From CBFGRV01 sp965651265 (GTDB lineage: Bacteria > Bacteroidota > Rhodothermia > Rhodothermales > VXPQ01), in contig CBFGRV010000008.1 of NCBI GenBank assembly GCA_965651265.1, positions 1 through 64,000 of the forward strand: a stretch of DNA of 64,000 nucleotides. Reading direction: 5' to 3'. A program made the position numbers and the translations under genes. Positions 51,113-60,149 of this stretch are shown piece by piece; within the stretch, counting starts at the first letter, position 1; each line of letters begins with the position of its first letter. Below the pieces are notes generated by a model. It worked only from the letters and a program-made list of their open reading frames with translations. It ran no database searches and was not told the origin of the DNA.

Positions 51113-52330
51113 ATGAAGCAGAGTCCCTCAGACCTGGCTTTGTTCGGCGGCAATCCTGCATTCCCCGAGGCGCTCCATGTCGGCCGTCCGAACATAGGGG
51201 ATAGGGAGCGGCTGCTGGAACGCATCAACGATCTCCTGGACCGGAGGTGGCTGACGAATCAGGGCCCCTACGTCGAAGAATTCGAGCAAGCCATTGCCCG
51301 GCACGTTGGCGTCGATCATTGCATTGCGATATGCAACGCCACGATAGCTCTCGAGATCGCCGTACGGGCACTCGAATTTACCGGAGAGGTGATTGTGCCA
51401 TCATTCACCTTCGTTGCTACTGCACACGCGCTACAGTGGCAGGAGATAACCCCCGTTTTCTGTGACGTGGATCGTGAGACGCACACCATAGATCCGGAGC
51501 GCGTCGAGGAACTGATCACACCGCGAACGACGGGAATCATCGGCGTCCATCTCTGGGGACGAACCTGCGATGTCGAGCGACTCGATGACATCGCGCGGGC
51601 GCACGGGCTGCGAGTCCTTTACGACGCCTCGCATGCGTTTGGATGCTCGCATCGTGGTCGGCCAATCGGCTCCTTCGGATCGGCGGAGGTGTTCAGCTTT
51701 CACGCCACCAAATTTGTCAACACGTTCGAGGGTGGAGCCATCGTGACGAATGATGGCGAACTTGCCGACAAGATTCGCCTCATGCGAAACTTCGGCTTCG
51801 CTGACTACGACCACGTGATCTATATCGGCACGAACGGGAAGATGAGTGAAGTCGCCGCGGCCATGGGCATTACCTCGCTTGAGAGCCTCGACGAGTTCGT
51901 TGCCGTCAACCATCAGAACTACCTTCGATATCGCGAAGCCTTCGAGGGTCTACAGGGGGTGCGTATGCTCTCCTACGATGAGACCGAATCGTGCAACTTT
52001 CAGTATGTCGTTCTCGAGATCGACGAGTCGGAAGCCGGACTGACACGTGATCAGCTTCAGGCTTTGCTGTGGGCGGAGAGGGTGATGGCTCGCCGCTACT
52101 TCTATCCGGGGTGCCACAGGATGGAACCCTACCGAACGTACTTCCCGAACGCAGGCCTCCAGCTTCGAAATACGGAGCTACTTGCCGGGCGCGTATTGAC
52201 GCTCCCTACGGGAACGGCTGTCGGGCCTGATGACATCGCCACCATCGCGGGCATCATTCGATTGGCCGTCAGCCACTCGGATCACGTGCGTGAGCTCCTG
52301 GAGACCCGGTCTGTATCGACCACGCCCTGA
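51113..52330 (+). CDS. DegT/DnrJ/EryC1/StrS sugar aminotransferase
   Basis: A 405-residue PLP enzyme. NQGPYVEEFEQAIARHVGV and CNATIALEIAVRAL are at the start. VPSFTFVATAHALQWQ, GVHLWGRTCDVERLDDIARAHGL and the PLP-lysine region EVFSFHATKFVNTFEGGAIV follow. Members transaminate keto sugars such as dTDP-4-keto-6-deoxyglucose (DesI/VioA-like). Combined with the methyltransferase upstream it points to a dimethylated amino sugar in the exported glycan. The nucleotide-sugar dehydratase needed to make the keto substrate is not in the window. Start ATG 51113, 3 bp after the previous stop. Confidence 0.9.
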   Translation: MKQSPSDLALFGGNPAFPEALHVGRPNIGDRERLLERINDLLDRRWLTNQGPYVEEFEQAIARHVGVDHCIAICNATIALEIAVRALEFTGEVIVPSFTFVATAHALQWQEITPVFCDVDRETHTIDPERVEELITPRTTGIIGVHLWGRTCDVERLDDIARAHGLRVLYDASHAFGCSHRGRPIGSFGSAEVFSFHATKFVNTFEGGAIVTNDGELADKIRLMRNFGFADYDHVIYIGTNGKMSEVAAAMGITSLESLDEFVAVNHQNYLRYREAFEGLQGVRMLSYDETESCNFQYVVLEIDESEAGLTRDQLQALLWAERVMARRYFYPGCHRMEPYRTYFPNAGLQLRNTELLAGRVLTLPTGTAVGPDDIATIAGIIRLAVSHSDHVRELLETRSVSTTP

Positions 52331-52360
52331 TTTCAATCGGCCCGCCATCGCCACGTTTCG

Positions 52361-53359
52361 ATGCGTGTATCCGTAGTGCTCATTACATACAACCACGCCC
52401 GATTTATTCGCCAGGCTCTCGACAGTGTTCTCGACCAGAAAACTGATTTCGATTACGAGGTAATTGTTAGCGAGGACTGTTCTACGGATGACACTCGACC
52501 AATTCTTTTCGAATATCAACAAAGATTTCCAGACAAGATCAGACTACTACTCTCCCAAAAGAATCAAAACGACAATGAAGTTCTGACGCGTGCCATAGAT
52601 GCGGCACGAGGTGACTACATTGCTCTTCTTGATGGAGACGACTATTGGACCTCAAGCCAGAAACTTCAAAAGCAGGTCGACTTTCTGGAGGCAAACCGGC
52701 ACTGTGCCATTTGTTTTCACAACGTCCAGGTGATCTACGAGACGGAAAGCAAATCCCCTCACCCATTCCATCTGGAGAATTCAGCCGAGAAGATTTCAGC
52801 GGGCATCCCCAAAACCGTATCGACGCTCGCCGACCTCGTACGAACGAACTTCATGGCAACGTGCTCGGTCATGTTTCGAGCACGGCTCTTCGATGACTTC
52901 CCTTCGTGGTTCCGTGAGTTTCCGTTTGGGGATTGGCCGCTCCACATCCTGAACGCAGAGCACGGGGATATCGGCTACATCGACGAGATCATGGGCGTGT
53001 ATCGCATCCACTCGGGCGGAGTGTGGGCGGCAACGATGTCGAGGTATCGCGAATATGACGATCTCAAGACGGTCATCGACGCACTCCACACCTTCAACCG
53101 GCATCTCGACTACCGGTTTGATCGTCTCATCCGAGGAGAGCTCACGACGCTGTACTACCGGGCCGCAAATCTGCTGTCGAACGCAGGCCGGTTTTCCGAG
53201 GCTCGATCACATCTCTGGAGGGGCATCGCCCTCGCCGCACCCTTCTTCCGAACGAACGAAGCATTGGCGATGTGGGGTGTCATCGCATCCTACATCAAGC
53301 AACCGCTTCGTCGTGTCACTCAACGAATGAGCGAGACTACGGTGAACACGCGGGAGTAA
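52361..53359 (+). CDS. Glycosyltransferase family 2, A+T-rich 5' part
   Basis: A 332-residue GT-A enzyme. RVSVVLITYNHARFIRQALDS, YEVIVSEDCSTDDTR, RGDYIALLDGDDYW (DxD-type) and FGDWPLHIL are clear family elements. The middle 170-300 is poorly conserved. The first 200 bp of the gene is much richer in A+T than its surroundings: a hand count gives 47 G+C in the 120 bases 52441-52560. This suggests recent transfer or recombination. It closes the glycan block; its last 23 bp overlap the convergent FG-GAP gene end at 53337. Confidence 0.85.
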   Translation: MRVSVVLITYNHARFIRQALDSVLDQKTDFDYEVIVSEDCSTDDTRPILFEYQQRFPDKIRLLLSQKNQNDNEVLTRAIDAARGDYIALLDGDDYWTSSQKLQKQVDFLEANRHCAICFHNVQVIYETESKSPHPFHLENSAEKISAGIPKTVSTLADLVRTNFMATCSVMFRARLFDDFPSWFREFPFGDWPLHILNAEHGDIGYIDEIMGVYRIHSGGVWAATMSRYREYDDLKTVIDALHTFNRHLDYRFDRLIRGELTTLYYRAANLLSNAGRFSEARSHLWRGIALAAPFFRTNEALAMWGVIASYIKQPLRRVTQRMSETTVNTRE

Positions 53360-54710
53360 GTCCGAACGGGTACCACTTGATCGCGCAGTCTTGATTCAGC
53401 CAGTTCATCAGGAATTGAAACTGTGTGAACTGCCCCGACTCTCCCGTGAGGACGATATCCGCATCTCCGTCCCCGTTGTAATCACCGACGGCCAGCGCCG
53501 AGAAGCGATACCCTGGAGCGTCCAGAACGTGCGTATATCCGCCATCCACAAATTCGTAGATGCGAAGCACCGGCTCACCGAGGGCTTCAGAGGTGCCAAG
53601 GAGGAACACATCCAGATCACCATCCCCTTCGAGATCTGCCCAGGCGGCGGCTCCATTTCCGATGCCCTCGAACGCGTGGCCTGACTCGACAAGGATGCCC
53701 CCATCGTTCCTGTAGACGAGGGTGACACCTAGCATGAGGCGAGGGTCGAGTCGCATTCCACTGACCAGCAGGTCGAGGTCCCCATCGTTATCGTAGTCTG
53801 CCCATTGTATGCTCCCGTGTGCGAGCCCGGGAGCGGGCAGCCCAATGTCAACGAAGGTCCCGTCCCCCTCATTTCGATACACGCGCGTGATGTAGGCGCC
53901 ATCACTCGCATCTCCCATGATGGCGAGATCGGCGTCTCCGTCGCCATCGAAATCGCCCCACGCCACATCGCCCCACTTCACGCCGGGAAGCTCCACCGGC
54001 ACTTCGACGAACGCATCTCCATCGTTTCTATAAACACGCGTGACTCCCTCCCGCGCGCCGATGGCGGGCAAGCCCGACACGACGATATCGGGATCGCCAT
54101 CACCGTCGAGATCGCCCCAGCCGGCGGCACTCTGGTAAAGACCCGACAACTCGAATCGCTTCACGAACGGCGAGGTCCAGCCTTCCAGGTCTCGTTCAGG
54201 TGGCCAGAGATTCTCATACACATGAACGATCGGCTCGTTGATTCTTTCAAAGCCATCCACGTAATCGACCAGGCCGGTGATCACGAAATCAAGGTCACCA
54301 TCCTGATCGTAGTCGGCAAACGTCAGCTCGCCGTACGCTACACCCGGCGCCGCCACATTCAGGCTCTCGAATTCCTTTACTATGTAGGGATCATTCTGAC
54401 CGGCACTGACGAGGTAAGGCTGGTCCACCATCAAGAAGACCCCAACGATGGGTGAGCCATTGACGTTGAGGCCGGTGATGGCGAGGTCCAGGTCTCCATC
54501 TCCCTCCAGATCGGCAAGCTCGAGTGAGGAATAGCGAGTTGGTGGAATCACGTATTCAATCGGGAGGAGGTCCGTGAGCTGTGCTGCCGCCGGTGCGGAA
54601 GCACCGCTAGACACAATGAGAAGGATCACGGCCACACCAGCGCCGAGGGATCGGTTGATGGATCTCGAGATCGAGGATGCAGGATATCTGACCACGGAAG
54701 GAGTCTTCAT
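53337..54710 (-). CDS. Exported FG-GAP/VCBS repeat protein without sorting domain
   Basis: A 457-residue secreted protein. Signal peptide ends near APAAAQ (about 45). Seven FG-GAP repeats follow, each with a calcium-binding loop: LADLEGDGDLDLAITG, FADYDQDGDLDFVITG, WGDLDGDGDPDIVVSG, WGDFDGDGDADLAIMG, WADYDNDGDLDLLVSG, WADLEGDGDLDVFLLG and VGDYNGDGDADIVLTG. They are likely to form one seven-bladed integrin-like propeller. The end (MNWLNQDCAIKWYPFG) has two cysteines but no T9SS-type domain. It is encoded 7 bp downstream of a similar gene that has such a domain. ATG 54710 sits before the signal peptide. Binding partner unknown; adhesion is the usual guess. Confidence 0.85.
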   Translation of the reverse strand: MKTPSVVRYPASSISRSINRSLGAGVAVILLIVSSGASAPAAAQLTDLLPIEYVIPPTRYSSLELADLEGDGDLDLAITGLNVNGSPIVGVFLMVDQPYLVSAGQNDPYIVKEFESLNVAAPGVAYGELTFADYDQDGDLDFVITGLVDYVDGFERINEPIVHVYENLWPPERDLEGWTSPFVKRFELSGLYQSAAGWGDLDGDGDPDIVVSGLPAIGAREGVTRVYRNDGDAFVEVPVELPGVKWGDVAWGDFDGDGDADLAIMGDASDGAYITRVYRNEGDGTFVDIGLPAPGLAHGSIQWADYDNDGDLDLLVSGMRLDPRLMLGVTLVYRNDGGILVESGHAFEGIGNGAAAWADLEGDGDLDVFLLGTSEALGEPVLRIYEFVDGGYTHVLDAPGYRFSALAVGDYNGDGDADIVLTGESGQFTQFQFLMNWLNQDCAIKWYPFGLTPACSP

Positions 54711-54717
54711 TATCGTC

Positions 54718-56565
54718 TCACCGCGATAACACCAGCGTTCTCGCCTCGCGGTGCGTCCCTGCCTCGAAGACACACACATACAGGCCGGAGCTCACGCTCG
54801 ATCCAGTGGCCGAGCGTGTATCCCATTCCGCGACGTATGCGCCCGGCGCGTGATCTCCGTCGACGATCGTGGCGAGCCGCCGCCCCAGCACGTCGAGAAT
54901 CTGGATGCGAACGCGAGACGGACGTGCGACCTCATACCGTAGCGTTACGGGACCCTCGCTCGGGTTCGGAGTGGGAGGATGGAGTCGTGTCGAAAGTTCG
55001 ACATGTGCCTGCGGCTCATCCACGGACGTAACCGAAGCAATGCTAAAGGTTTGCTCCGGCGAAAATTTCGAGCCACGATAGGAGTGATCGATGCTCTGCA
55101 CGCTCCAGTAGTACGTGCCCCTGGGAAGGTTCTCCAGTCGGATGGAGCGGGCCGCATCCGCATTACCCCGCGCAGCAATGAGGCGGCGGCCGGACGATGC
55201 CGCCATGGGTGATAGCACGTCCGATGCGCCCGGCTGCGTGCCGACGCGCACGTTGTACGATGCCGCACCGCTCGTTAGCCCCCATTCTAGTCTGACTGCC
55301 GAGCCGTCTACCCGCGCCGACAATTCTTCAGGTGCACTCAGTGGTGTGATGACTTGACGCCGGTTTTCGTACAGATTCAGAAGCGGCGTGCCCGCCGACG
55401 GCAATCCGCCCGTCAGAAGATCCAGGTCCCCGTCTCCATCGATATCTCCAAAAGATCCCTCGCCAAACACGACGCCTATCAGATAGGACTTCGGGAAGAA
55501 GTCGTCCGGCGTATTCTCGAAAACGGTCGCCCTTCGAGCTCCCAGCGCCGTCGCCCCGCCGATCACGAAGACATCGAGATCTCCGTCCTGATCGTAATCT
55601 CCCCATGTCGCGCGGCCGGAAAGGCCACCGAACAGCCCGACCTCGACGGAATCGAATCTCGTAGATCTAGGGGTGTACAGTCGGGTAACGCCACTGAGAA
55701 TTCGCTCGTCGAGGCGGCCCCCGCTCTGCAGAAGTTCGAGATCATCGTCATCGTCCATGTTGCCCCATTCGAATGAAGCGAAGATGAGTGGTTCGAGACG
55801 GCCCCAAATCGTAAACGTACCGGCTGCATTCCTATAAACGGCGGCATACGTCCCGTCCTCCCCGACGCCGGCAAGCGCGAGGTCGAGATCTCCGTCGCTA
55901 TCGACATCGCCAAAGCGTGCTGCCCCGAAGGCAAGGCCCGGCAGGCCCGCCTCCGCATCGACGAAATCTCCTCCTTCGTTTCTGTACAGGATGGTCCGGC
56001 TTCTGCCCTCCACGTCCTCACCGCCAATGAGAAGATCGAGGTCGCCATCATCATCAAAATCTCCGCATTCGGCCGCACCACTGTGAAAACCTTCGAGCGA
56101 CACGTCAGTGGCCACGAGTCTGCCTCCATCATTTCGATAGAGCATGGTAGCGAGTTCATACGGACGGTCAATCGTGCGGCTGCCGGATGCCACCAGGTCG
56201 ATGTCGCCGTCGCCATCGAAATCGCCCCACGCCGCCGACCCGTAAACCAGCTCGGTCAGAGGGGCGTCCGCTTGCTCGAAAATGAAAGTGGTGAGTCCGT
56301 CGCGCAACTCGGTCTCACGATACAGATACAGGCCGGTCACGATGGCTCCACCCGAGACTCCGCTCAGATAGACATCCAGATCCCCGTCATCGTCGACGTC
56401 GCCCAGAGCCAGAGTGGCGTGCGTCACGTGCGGCATCGTATGGCCGACGAGGCTGAAGGTGAACGGCTGGGTGACGGGTTGTGCCTGTGATGGCGAGAGT
56501 GGATTGAGAACGAATAGCGCACCGATCGTGCACAGCAGACATCCTCGAAATGCCGAAGCGGCCAT
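54718..56565 (-). CDS. Exported FG-GAP repeat protein with fibronectin-like and T9SS type A sorting domains
   Basis: A 615-residue secreted protein. Signal peptide about 1-29 (ends SPSQAQ). Seven FG-GAP repeats (about 45-400): LGDVDDDGDLDVYLSG, WGDFDGDGDIDLVASG, CGDFDDDGDLDLLIGG, FGDVDSDGDLDLALAG, WGNMDDDDDLELLQSG, WGDYDQDGDLDVFVIG and FGDIDGDGDLDLLTGG. The fifth is degraded and may lack calcium binding. A fibronectin-III-like part follows (SAPEELSARVDGSAVRLEW). The last 80 residues (PPTPNPSEGPVTLRYEV, VRIQILDVLGRRL, VSSGLYVCVFEAG) form a T9SS type A sorting domain. ATG 56565 is the start; TTG 56568 is also possible. The partner gene begins 7 bp after its stop. Confidence 0.88.
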   Translation of the reverse strand: MAASAFRGCLLCTIGALFVLNPLSPSQAQPVTQPFTFSLVGHTMPHVTHATLALGDVDDDGDLDVYLSGVSGGAIVTGLYLYRETELRDGLTTFIFEQADAPLTELVYGSAAWGDFDGDGDIDLVASGSRTIDRPYELATMLYRNDGGRLVATDVSLEGFHSGAAECGDFDDDGDLDLLIGGEDVEGRSRTILYRNEGGDFVDAEAGLPGLAFGAARFGDVDSDGDLDLALAGVGEDGTYAAVYRNAAGTFTIWGRLEPLIFASFEWGNMDDDDDLELLQSGGRLDERILSGVTRLYTPRSTRFDSVEVGLFGGLSGRATWGDYDQDGDLDVFVIGGATALGARRATVFENTPDDFFPKSYLIGVVFGEGSFGDIDGDGDLDLLTGGLPSAGTPLLNLYENRRQVITPLSAPEELSARVDGSAVRLEWGLTSGAASYNVRVGTQPGASDVLSPMAASSGRRLIAARGNADAARSIRLENLPRGTYYWSVQSIDHSYRGSKFSPEQTFSIASVTSVDEPQAHVELSTRLHPPTPNPSEGPVTLRYEVARPSRVRIQILDVLGRRLATIVDGDHAPGAYVAEWDTRSATGSSVSSGLYVCVFEAGTHREARTLVLSR

Positions 56566-56743
56566 CAACCGTTTTTCGTGAGAGGGGATTGGGATGGGAG
56601 GAAAGAATGAACTTACCCTTCGTTGGAAGAACCCTCCAGCGTTTCCGGCGATTTAGCCGAACCTTTATTCACCGCCAGAAGGCCTCTTCGTACTATGCTA
56701 CGGCTCGCGTGTGTGTGAAGAAGCCCATTAATTTGGTTCTAGT

Positions 56744-57619
56744 ATGTCAATTCTCGTCAACCGAGAGACGCGCCTCGTCGTCCAGGGATTTACCGGCTCG
56801 GAAGGCACCTTCCATTCCGAGCAGATGATTGAATACGGAACGAATCTCGTCGCCGGCGTCACACCCGGTAAAGGCGGGCAGCGTCATCTGGATCGGCCTG
56901 TTTTCAATACGGTCGTGGAGGCTGTGGAGAAGGAGGGCGCGAATACGGCGGCCATTTTCGTTCCACCGGCTTTCGCCGCAGATGCCATCCTCGAAGCCGC
57001 CGACGCCGGCATCGGCGTCATCGTCTGCATTACCGAGGGGATCCCTATCGCGGACATGATCCCCGTATATCATTTCGTGCAGAAGAAGGGAGCGCGGCTC
57101 ATCGGACCGAATTGTCCCGGGGTGCTCACGCCCGGGCAAGCGAAGGTGGGCATCATGCCCGCGATGATTTTTCAGGAGGGACCCATCGGAGTCATCTCTC
57201 GCTCAGGAACACTTACGTACGAGGCCGTCGATCAGCTGACGAGGCAGGGCCTGGGCCAGAGTACAGCCGTCGGTATCGGAGGTGATCCCATCATCGGCAC
57301 CCGCTTCACAGATGCGTTGGAGCTATTCGAGCAGGATGCCGAAACGGAAGCCGTCGTCTTGATCGGCGAGATTGGAGGTACGGCTGAAGAAGAGGCGGCC
57401 GACTTCATCAGGGACCACATGACGAAGCCGGTGTTCGCCTTTATCGCCGGCCGAACGGCGCCTCCGGGCAGGCGAATGGGCCATGCCGGCGCCATTATCT
57501 CCGGCGGCAAAGGCACGGCCGAGGATAAGTTTGAGGCTCTGGAATCGGCGGGGGCCGTCGTCATAAAGAATCCGGCCGTCCTCGGAGAGACCGTAAGGGA
57601 GCATTTCGCGACAGCTTGA
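56744..57619 (+). CDS. sucD: Succinyl-CoA ligase alpha subunit SucD
   Basis: TCA-cycle enzyme that interconverts succinyl-CoA and succinate with ATP/GTP formation. The 291-residue alpha subunit has the CoA-binding Rossmann part (VVQGFTGSEGTFHSEQMIEYGT, then VVAGVTPGKGG-like) and the phosphohistidine loop MGHAGAI (about 245-251) with the active His. NCPGVLTPGQAKVGIMP and GRTAPPGRRMGHAG are highly typical. The beta-subunit gene sucC is not next to it, which occurs in Bacteroidota. It is divergent from the FG-GAP pair with a 178-bp gap and precedes engB by 27 bp. Confidence 0.95.
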   Translation: MSILVNRETRLVVQGFTGSEGTFHSEQMIEYGTNLVAGVTPGKGGQRHLDRPVFNTVVEAVEKEGANTAAIFVPPAFAADAILEAADAGIGVIVCITEGIPIADMIPVYHFVQKKGARLIGPNCPGVLTPGQAKVGIMPAMIFQEGPIGVISRSGTLTYEAVDQLTRQGLGQSTAVGIGGDPIIGTRFTDALELFEQDAETEAVVLIGEIGGTAEEEAADFIRDHMTKPVFAFIAGRTAPPGRRMGHAGAIISGGKGTAEDKFEALESAGAVVIKNPAVLGETVREHFATA

Positions 57620-57646
57620 CTCACCTCTCCGACGGTTGAGGCCCCC

Positions 57647-58240
57647 ATGGCCGTGAAACCGCGATCCGTTACGTTCGTCAAGGGCGCTGTTCGTTGGTCG
57701 GAGCTGCCAGATGACGGCCGGCCCGAAGTAGCCTTCATCGGTAGATCGAACGTAGGCAAGAGCTCACTGATCAATGCGATGGTGGGCAGACGATCGCTGG
57801 CGCGGACGAGTGGCACACCGGGCAAGACTCAGCAGTTCAATTACTACTTGATAGACGACGCCTTCTATTTCGTCGACCTGCCAGGCTACGGATATGCGAA
57901 AGTGGCACGGGACCAGCGGGATCGATGGGGTCGCTTCATCGGAACCTACCTGAGCGATCGCGAACCACTTCGGCTCGTTTTCCATCTCGTCGACAGTCGC
58001 CACGAACCCACGAGCCTGGACCGGGACATCATGGAGACCATGCGCGGTGGGCGTGTGCCGTACGTGATCGTTCTCACCAAGGCCGACAAACTATCCGGCA
58101 ATGAGCGCGTCAAGAGCGAGCGCCGCGTGAAAGACGTACTCTCCGGATATGCGATGGAAGTGCCCGTCATTCTGACCTCTTCGAAGACCGGACGCAATAT
58201 CGATGAGCTTTGGGATTGGATCCATGCTGTCGTTCGCTGA
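57647..58240 (+). CDS. engB: Ribosome biogenesis GTPase EngB (YihA/YsxC)
   Basis: A 197-residue TrmE-Era-like GTPase needed for 50S subunit assembly. G1 is GRSNVGKSSLINA (about 32-44), G2 is the SGTPGKTQ region with the conserved Thr, G3 is VDLPGYGYAKV (typical for EngB), G4 is LTKADK and G5 is TSSKTG. Length and motif spacing are normal. It is followed by serA on the same strand after about 62 bp, perhaps in one transcript with sucD. Confidence 0.96.
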   Translation: MAVKPRSVTFVKGAVRWSELPDDGRPEVAFIGRSNVGKSSLINAMVGRRSLARTSGTPGKTQQFNYYLIDDAFYFVDLPGYGYAKVARDQRDRWGRFIGTYLSDREPLRLVFHLVDSRHEPTSLDRDIMETMRGGRVPYVIVLTKADKLSGNERVKSERRVKDVLSGYAMEVPVILTSSKTGRNIDELWDWIHAVVR

Positions 58241-58302
58241 CAAATCACGGGGCCCGTCACGCAGCCGATGATCACAAAAGAAATCTAATAGTGACAAGAA
58301 GG

Positions 58303-59889
58303 ATGAAAGTGCTCATTACGGATGCCGTCGATGAGATCTGCATAGATCTGCTCAAAGAGAGCGGCATCGAGGCGGATGTTCAACTGAAGAAATCGAGCGA
58401 TGAATTGCTGGCGGCGGCGGCCGATGCAGATGGCTGGATTATTCGAAGCGGAACGACCATCACCGCCGATCTGATCGAAGCGGCTCCGAAACTGAAAGTC
58501 ATAGGAAGGGCCGGCGTGGGCGTCGACAATATCGATCTTGAAGCCGCTACACGACGGGGCGTGTTGGTGATCAATGCACCCGACGGCAACACGATTTCCA
58601 CGGCCGAGCACACATGTGCGATGCTGCTTGCCCTGGCGCGGCGCATTCCACAGGCTTCGCGATCGACGGCAGAAGGAAATTGGGATCGGAAATCGTTCAC
58701 CGGCTCAGAGGTGTATGAAAAAACGCTTGGTGTGATCGGCGTCGGCAAAATCGGCCGCGCCGTCGCCGAGCGCATGAGCGCGTTCGGCATGACGATCATC
58801 GGCTACGACCCGGTGCTCTCCGCCGAAGCGGCCGATCGAATCGGCGTGACACTCGTGGAGCTCGATGACCTCCTCGCTCGCAGCGACTTCATCACGCTTC
58901 ATACGCCCCTGAATGATGCTACGCGCGGCTTGCTCGACAGGAACGCGCTTGCGAAGTGCAAGAAGGGTGTGCGGATCGTGAATTGCGCTCGCGGCGGCAT
59001 CGTGGACGAAGACGACCTGTACGAAGCCCTCGAGAGTGGTCATGTGGCGGGAGCGGCGCTCGACGTTTACTCGAGCGAACCACCACCGCAGGCGCTGCAC
59101 AGGCTGATCAGTCATCCGCAGGTCGTGGCCACGCCGCATATCGCCGCATCGACGGAGGAGGCACAGGAGAAGGTCGCCATTCAGATCACGGAGCAGGTCA
59201 TCCACGCGCTCAGGAATGAGCCCGTGCAGACGCCGGTCAATGCGATGGCCATCAAAATGGCCGCGCAGCCGGAAGTACAACCGTATCTTGTTCTTACGGA
59301 TCGCCTGGGCCAGATCGTTAGCCAGTTGAGCGATGGTCGCGTTCGGAACATCGTCGTGCGATGCCGCGGGGACATCCCGCGGCGTTTCCTTGAAGTGCTG
59401 GCGATCGCCGCTGTAAAGGGGGTCCTGGCCCGATGGGTGAGCGAGCCCGTCAATCTGATCAACGCCCCATTGCTTGCCGAAGAGATGGGCGTCGGAATCA
59501 GGGAAGAACGCGAGACGGTCGCCCGTGGCTACACGAACCTCATCGAAGTGGTTCTCGAAACCGACGGTGGCAGCCATGTGGCAGCTGGCACCGTCTTCGA
59601 TCGCGATGAGCCTCGTCTGGTGCGCATCGACGAGTACGGACTTGAGGTTCGACCCGAAGGTCGATTCCTTATATATAAGAATGTCGATAGGCCCGGTATG
59701 CTGGCAACGGTTGGAGGCATCCTCGCGCGAAACGACATCAACATAGCCGCACTTGCGCTGGGGCGCACGGAAAAGGGGTCACTGGCCCTTACGGCGATCA
59801 GCGTTGATCACGACATCCCTGATTCCGTCCTCGAAGAGATTTCCCAACTGGATGGAATCGAAAACGCCCGGCACCTATACCTGGCGTAA
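58303..59889 (+). CDS. serA: D-3-phosphoglycerate dehydrogenase SerA (long form with ASB and ACT domains)
   Basis: First step of serine synthesis: oxidises 3-phosphoglycerate to 3-phosphohydroxypyruvate. The 528-residue protein has the substrate domain start MKVLITDAVDEICIDLL and IGRAGVGVDNIDL, the NAD Rossmann loop LGVIGVGKIGRAVAERM, RIVNCARGGIVDEDDL (Arg) and the catalytic His in TPHIAASTEEAQ. The ASB (allosteric) domain covers about 320-450 and the ACT domain about 455-528 (VDRPGMLATVGGILARNDINIAAL). Two sensor domains suggest serine feedback. An AGAAGG sequence lies directly before ATG 58303; GTG 58291 is an alternative start four codons upstream. Confidence 0.95.
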   Translation: MKVLITDAVDEICIDLLKESGIEADVQLKKSSDELLAAAADADGWIIRSGTTITADLIEAAPKLKVIGRAGVGVDNIDLEAATRRGVLVINAPDGNTISTAEHTCAMLLALARRIPQASRSTAEGNWDRKSFTGSEVYEKTLGVIGVGKIGRAVAERMSAFGMTIIGYDPVLSAEAADRIGVTLVELDDLLARSDFITLHTPLNDATRGLLDRNALAKCKKGVRIVNCARGGIVDEDDLYEALESGHVAGAALDVYSSEPPPQALHRLISHPQVVATPHIAASTEEAQEKVAIQITEQVIHALRNEPVQTPVNAMAIKMAAQPEVQPYLVLTDRLGQIVSQLSDGRVRNIVVRCRGDIPRRFLEVLAIAAVKGVLARWVSEPVNLINAPLLAEEMGVGIREERETVARGYTNLIEVVLETDGGSHVAAGTVFDRDEPRLVRIDEYGLEVRPEGRFLIYKNVDRPGMLATVGGILARNDINIAALALGRTEKGSLALTAISVDHDIPDSVLEEISQLDGIENARHLYLA

Positions 59890-60063
59890 CGGAGAACAGA
59901 AGGGTGTTCGGTAAAGCACCGACGACAAGAGTGAACCGATCGGCACCGGAATTCGACCATCCAGGGCAGCATGTAACCGTCCGGGGCGAAATCCAATCTT
60001 GGGCGTGCGTGAAGAGTGGACGAAGCGAGGCCTGTGGCCTACTTTCGCGAAGCCAAAAATCGG

Positions 60064-60105
60064 CTCCACGGTCCCAATTTTCGCGTTGGTACCGCTTCCG
60101 TGGAG
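60064..60105 (+). repeat. Inverted repeat in the 5' region of the TonB receptor gene
   Basis: CTCCACGG and CCGTGGAG form a perfect 8-bp inverted repeat with a 26-nt spacer that contains CGGT/ACCG pairs. It ends 15 nt before the -35 box, so it may be an operator or the end of an upstream transcript. Confidence 0.35.
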
Positions 60106-60120
60106 GGCGTCAATAATACC

Positions 60121-60149
60121 TTGACAATAGAACAGGCTCCAAATATATT
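60121..60149 (+). promoter_or_regulatory. Sigma-70-type promoter of the TonB receptor gene
   Basis: TTGACA (60121-60126), 17-nt spacer, TATATT (60144-60149). This is a perfect -35 and a near-perfect -10 at optimal spacing, the best promoter match seen in the window. A transcript from here would have a 5' leader of about 310 nt before the ATG at 60465. Confidence 0.7.

Noticed and set aside
56581..56610. GGGATTG/GGATGGG-like sequence upstream of the FG-GAP genes resembling the heptad repeats
   Set aside because: Only two or three imperfect units without clear 7-bp phase.
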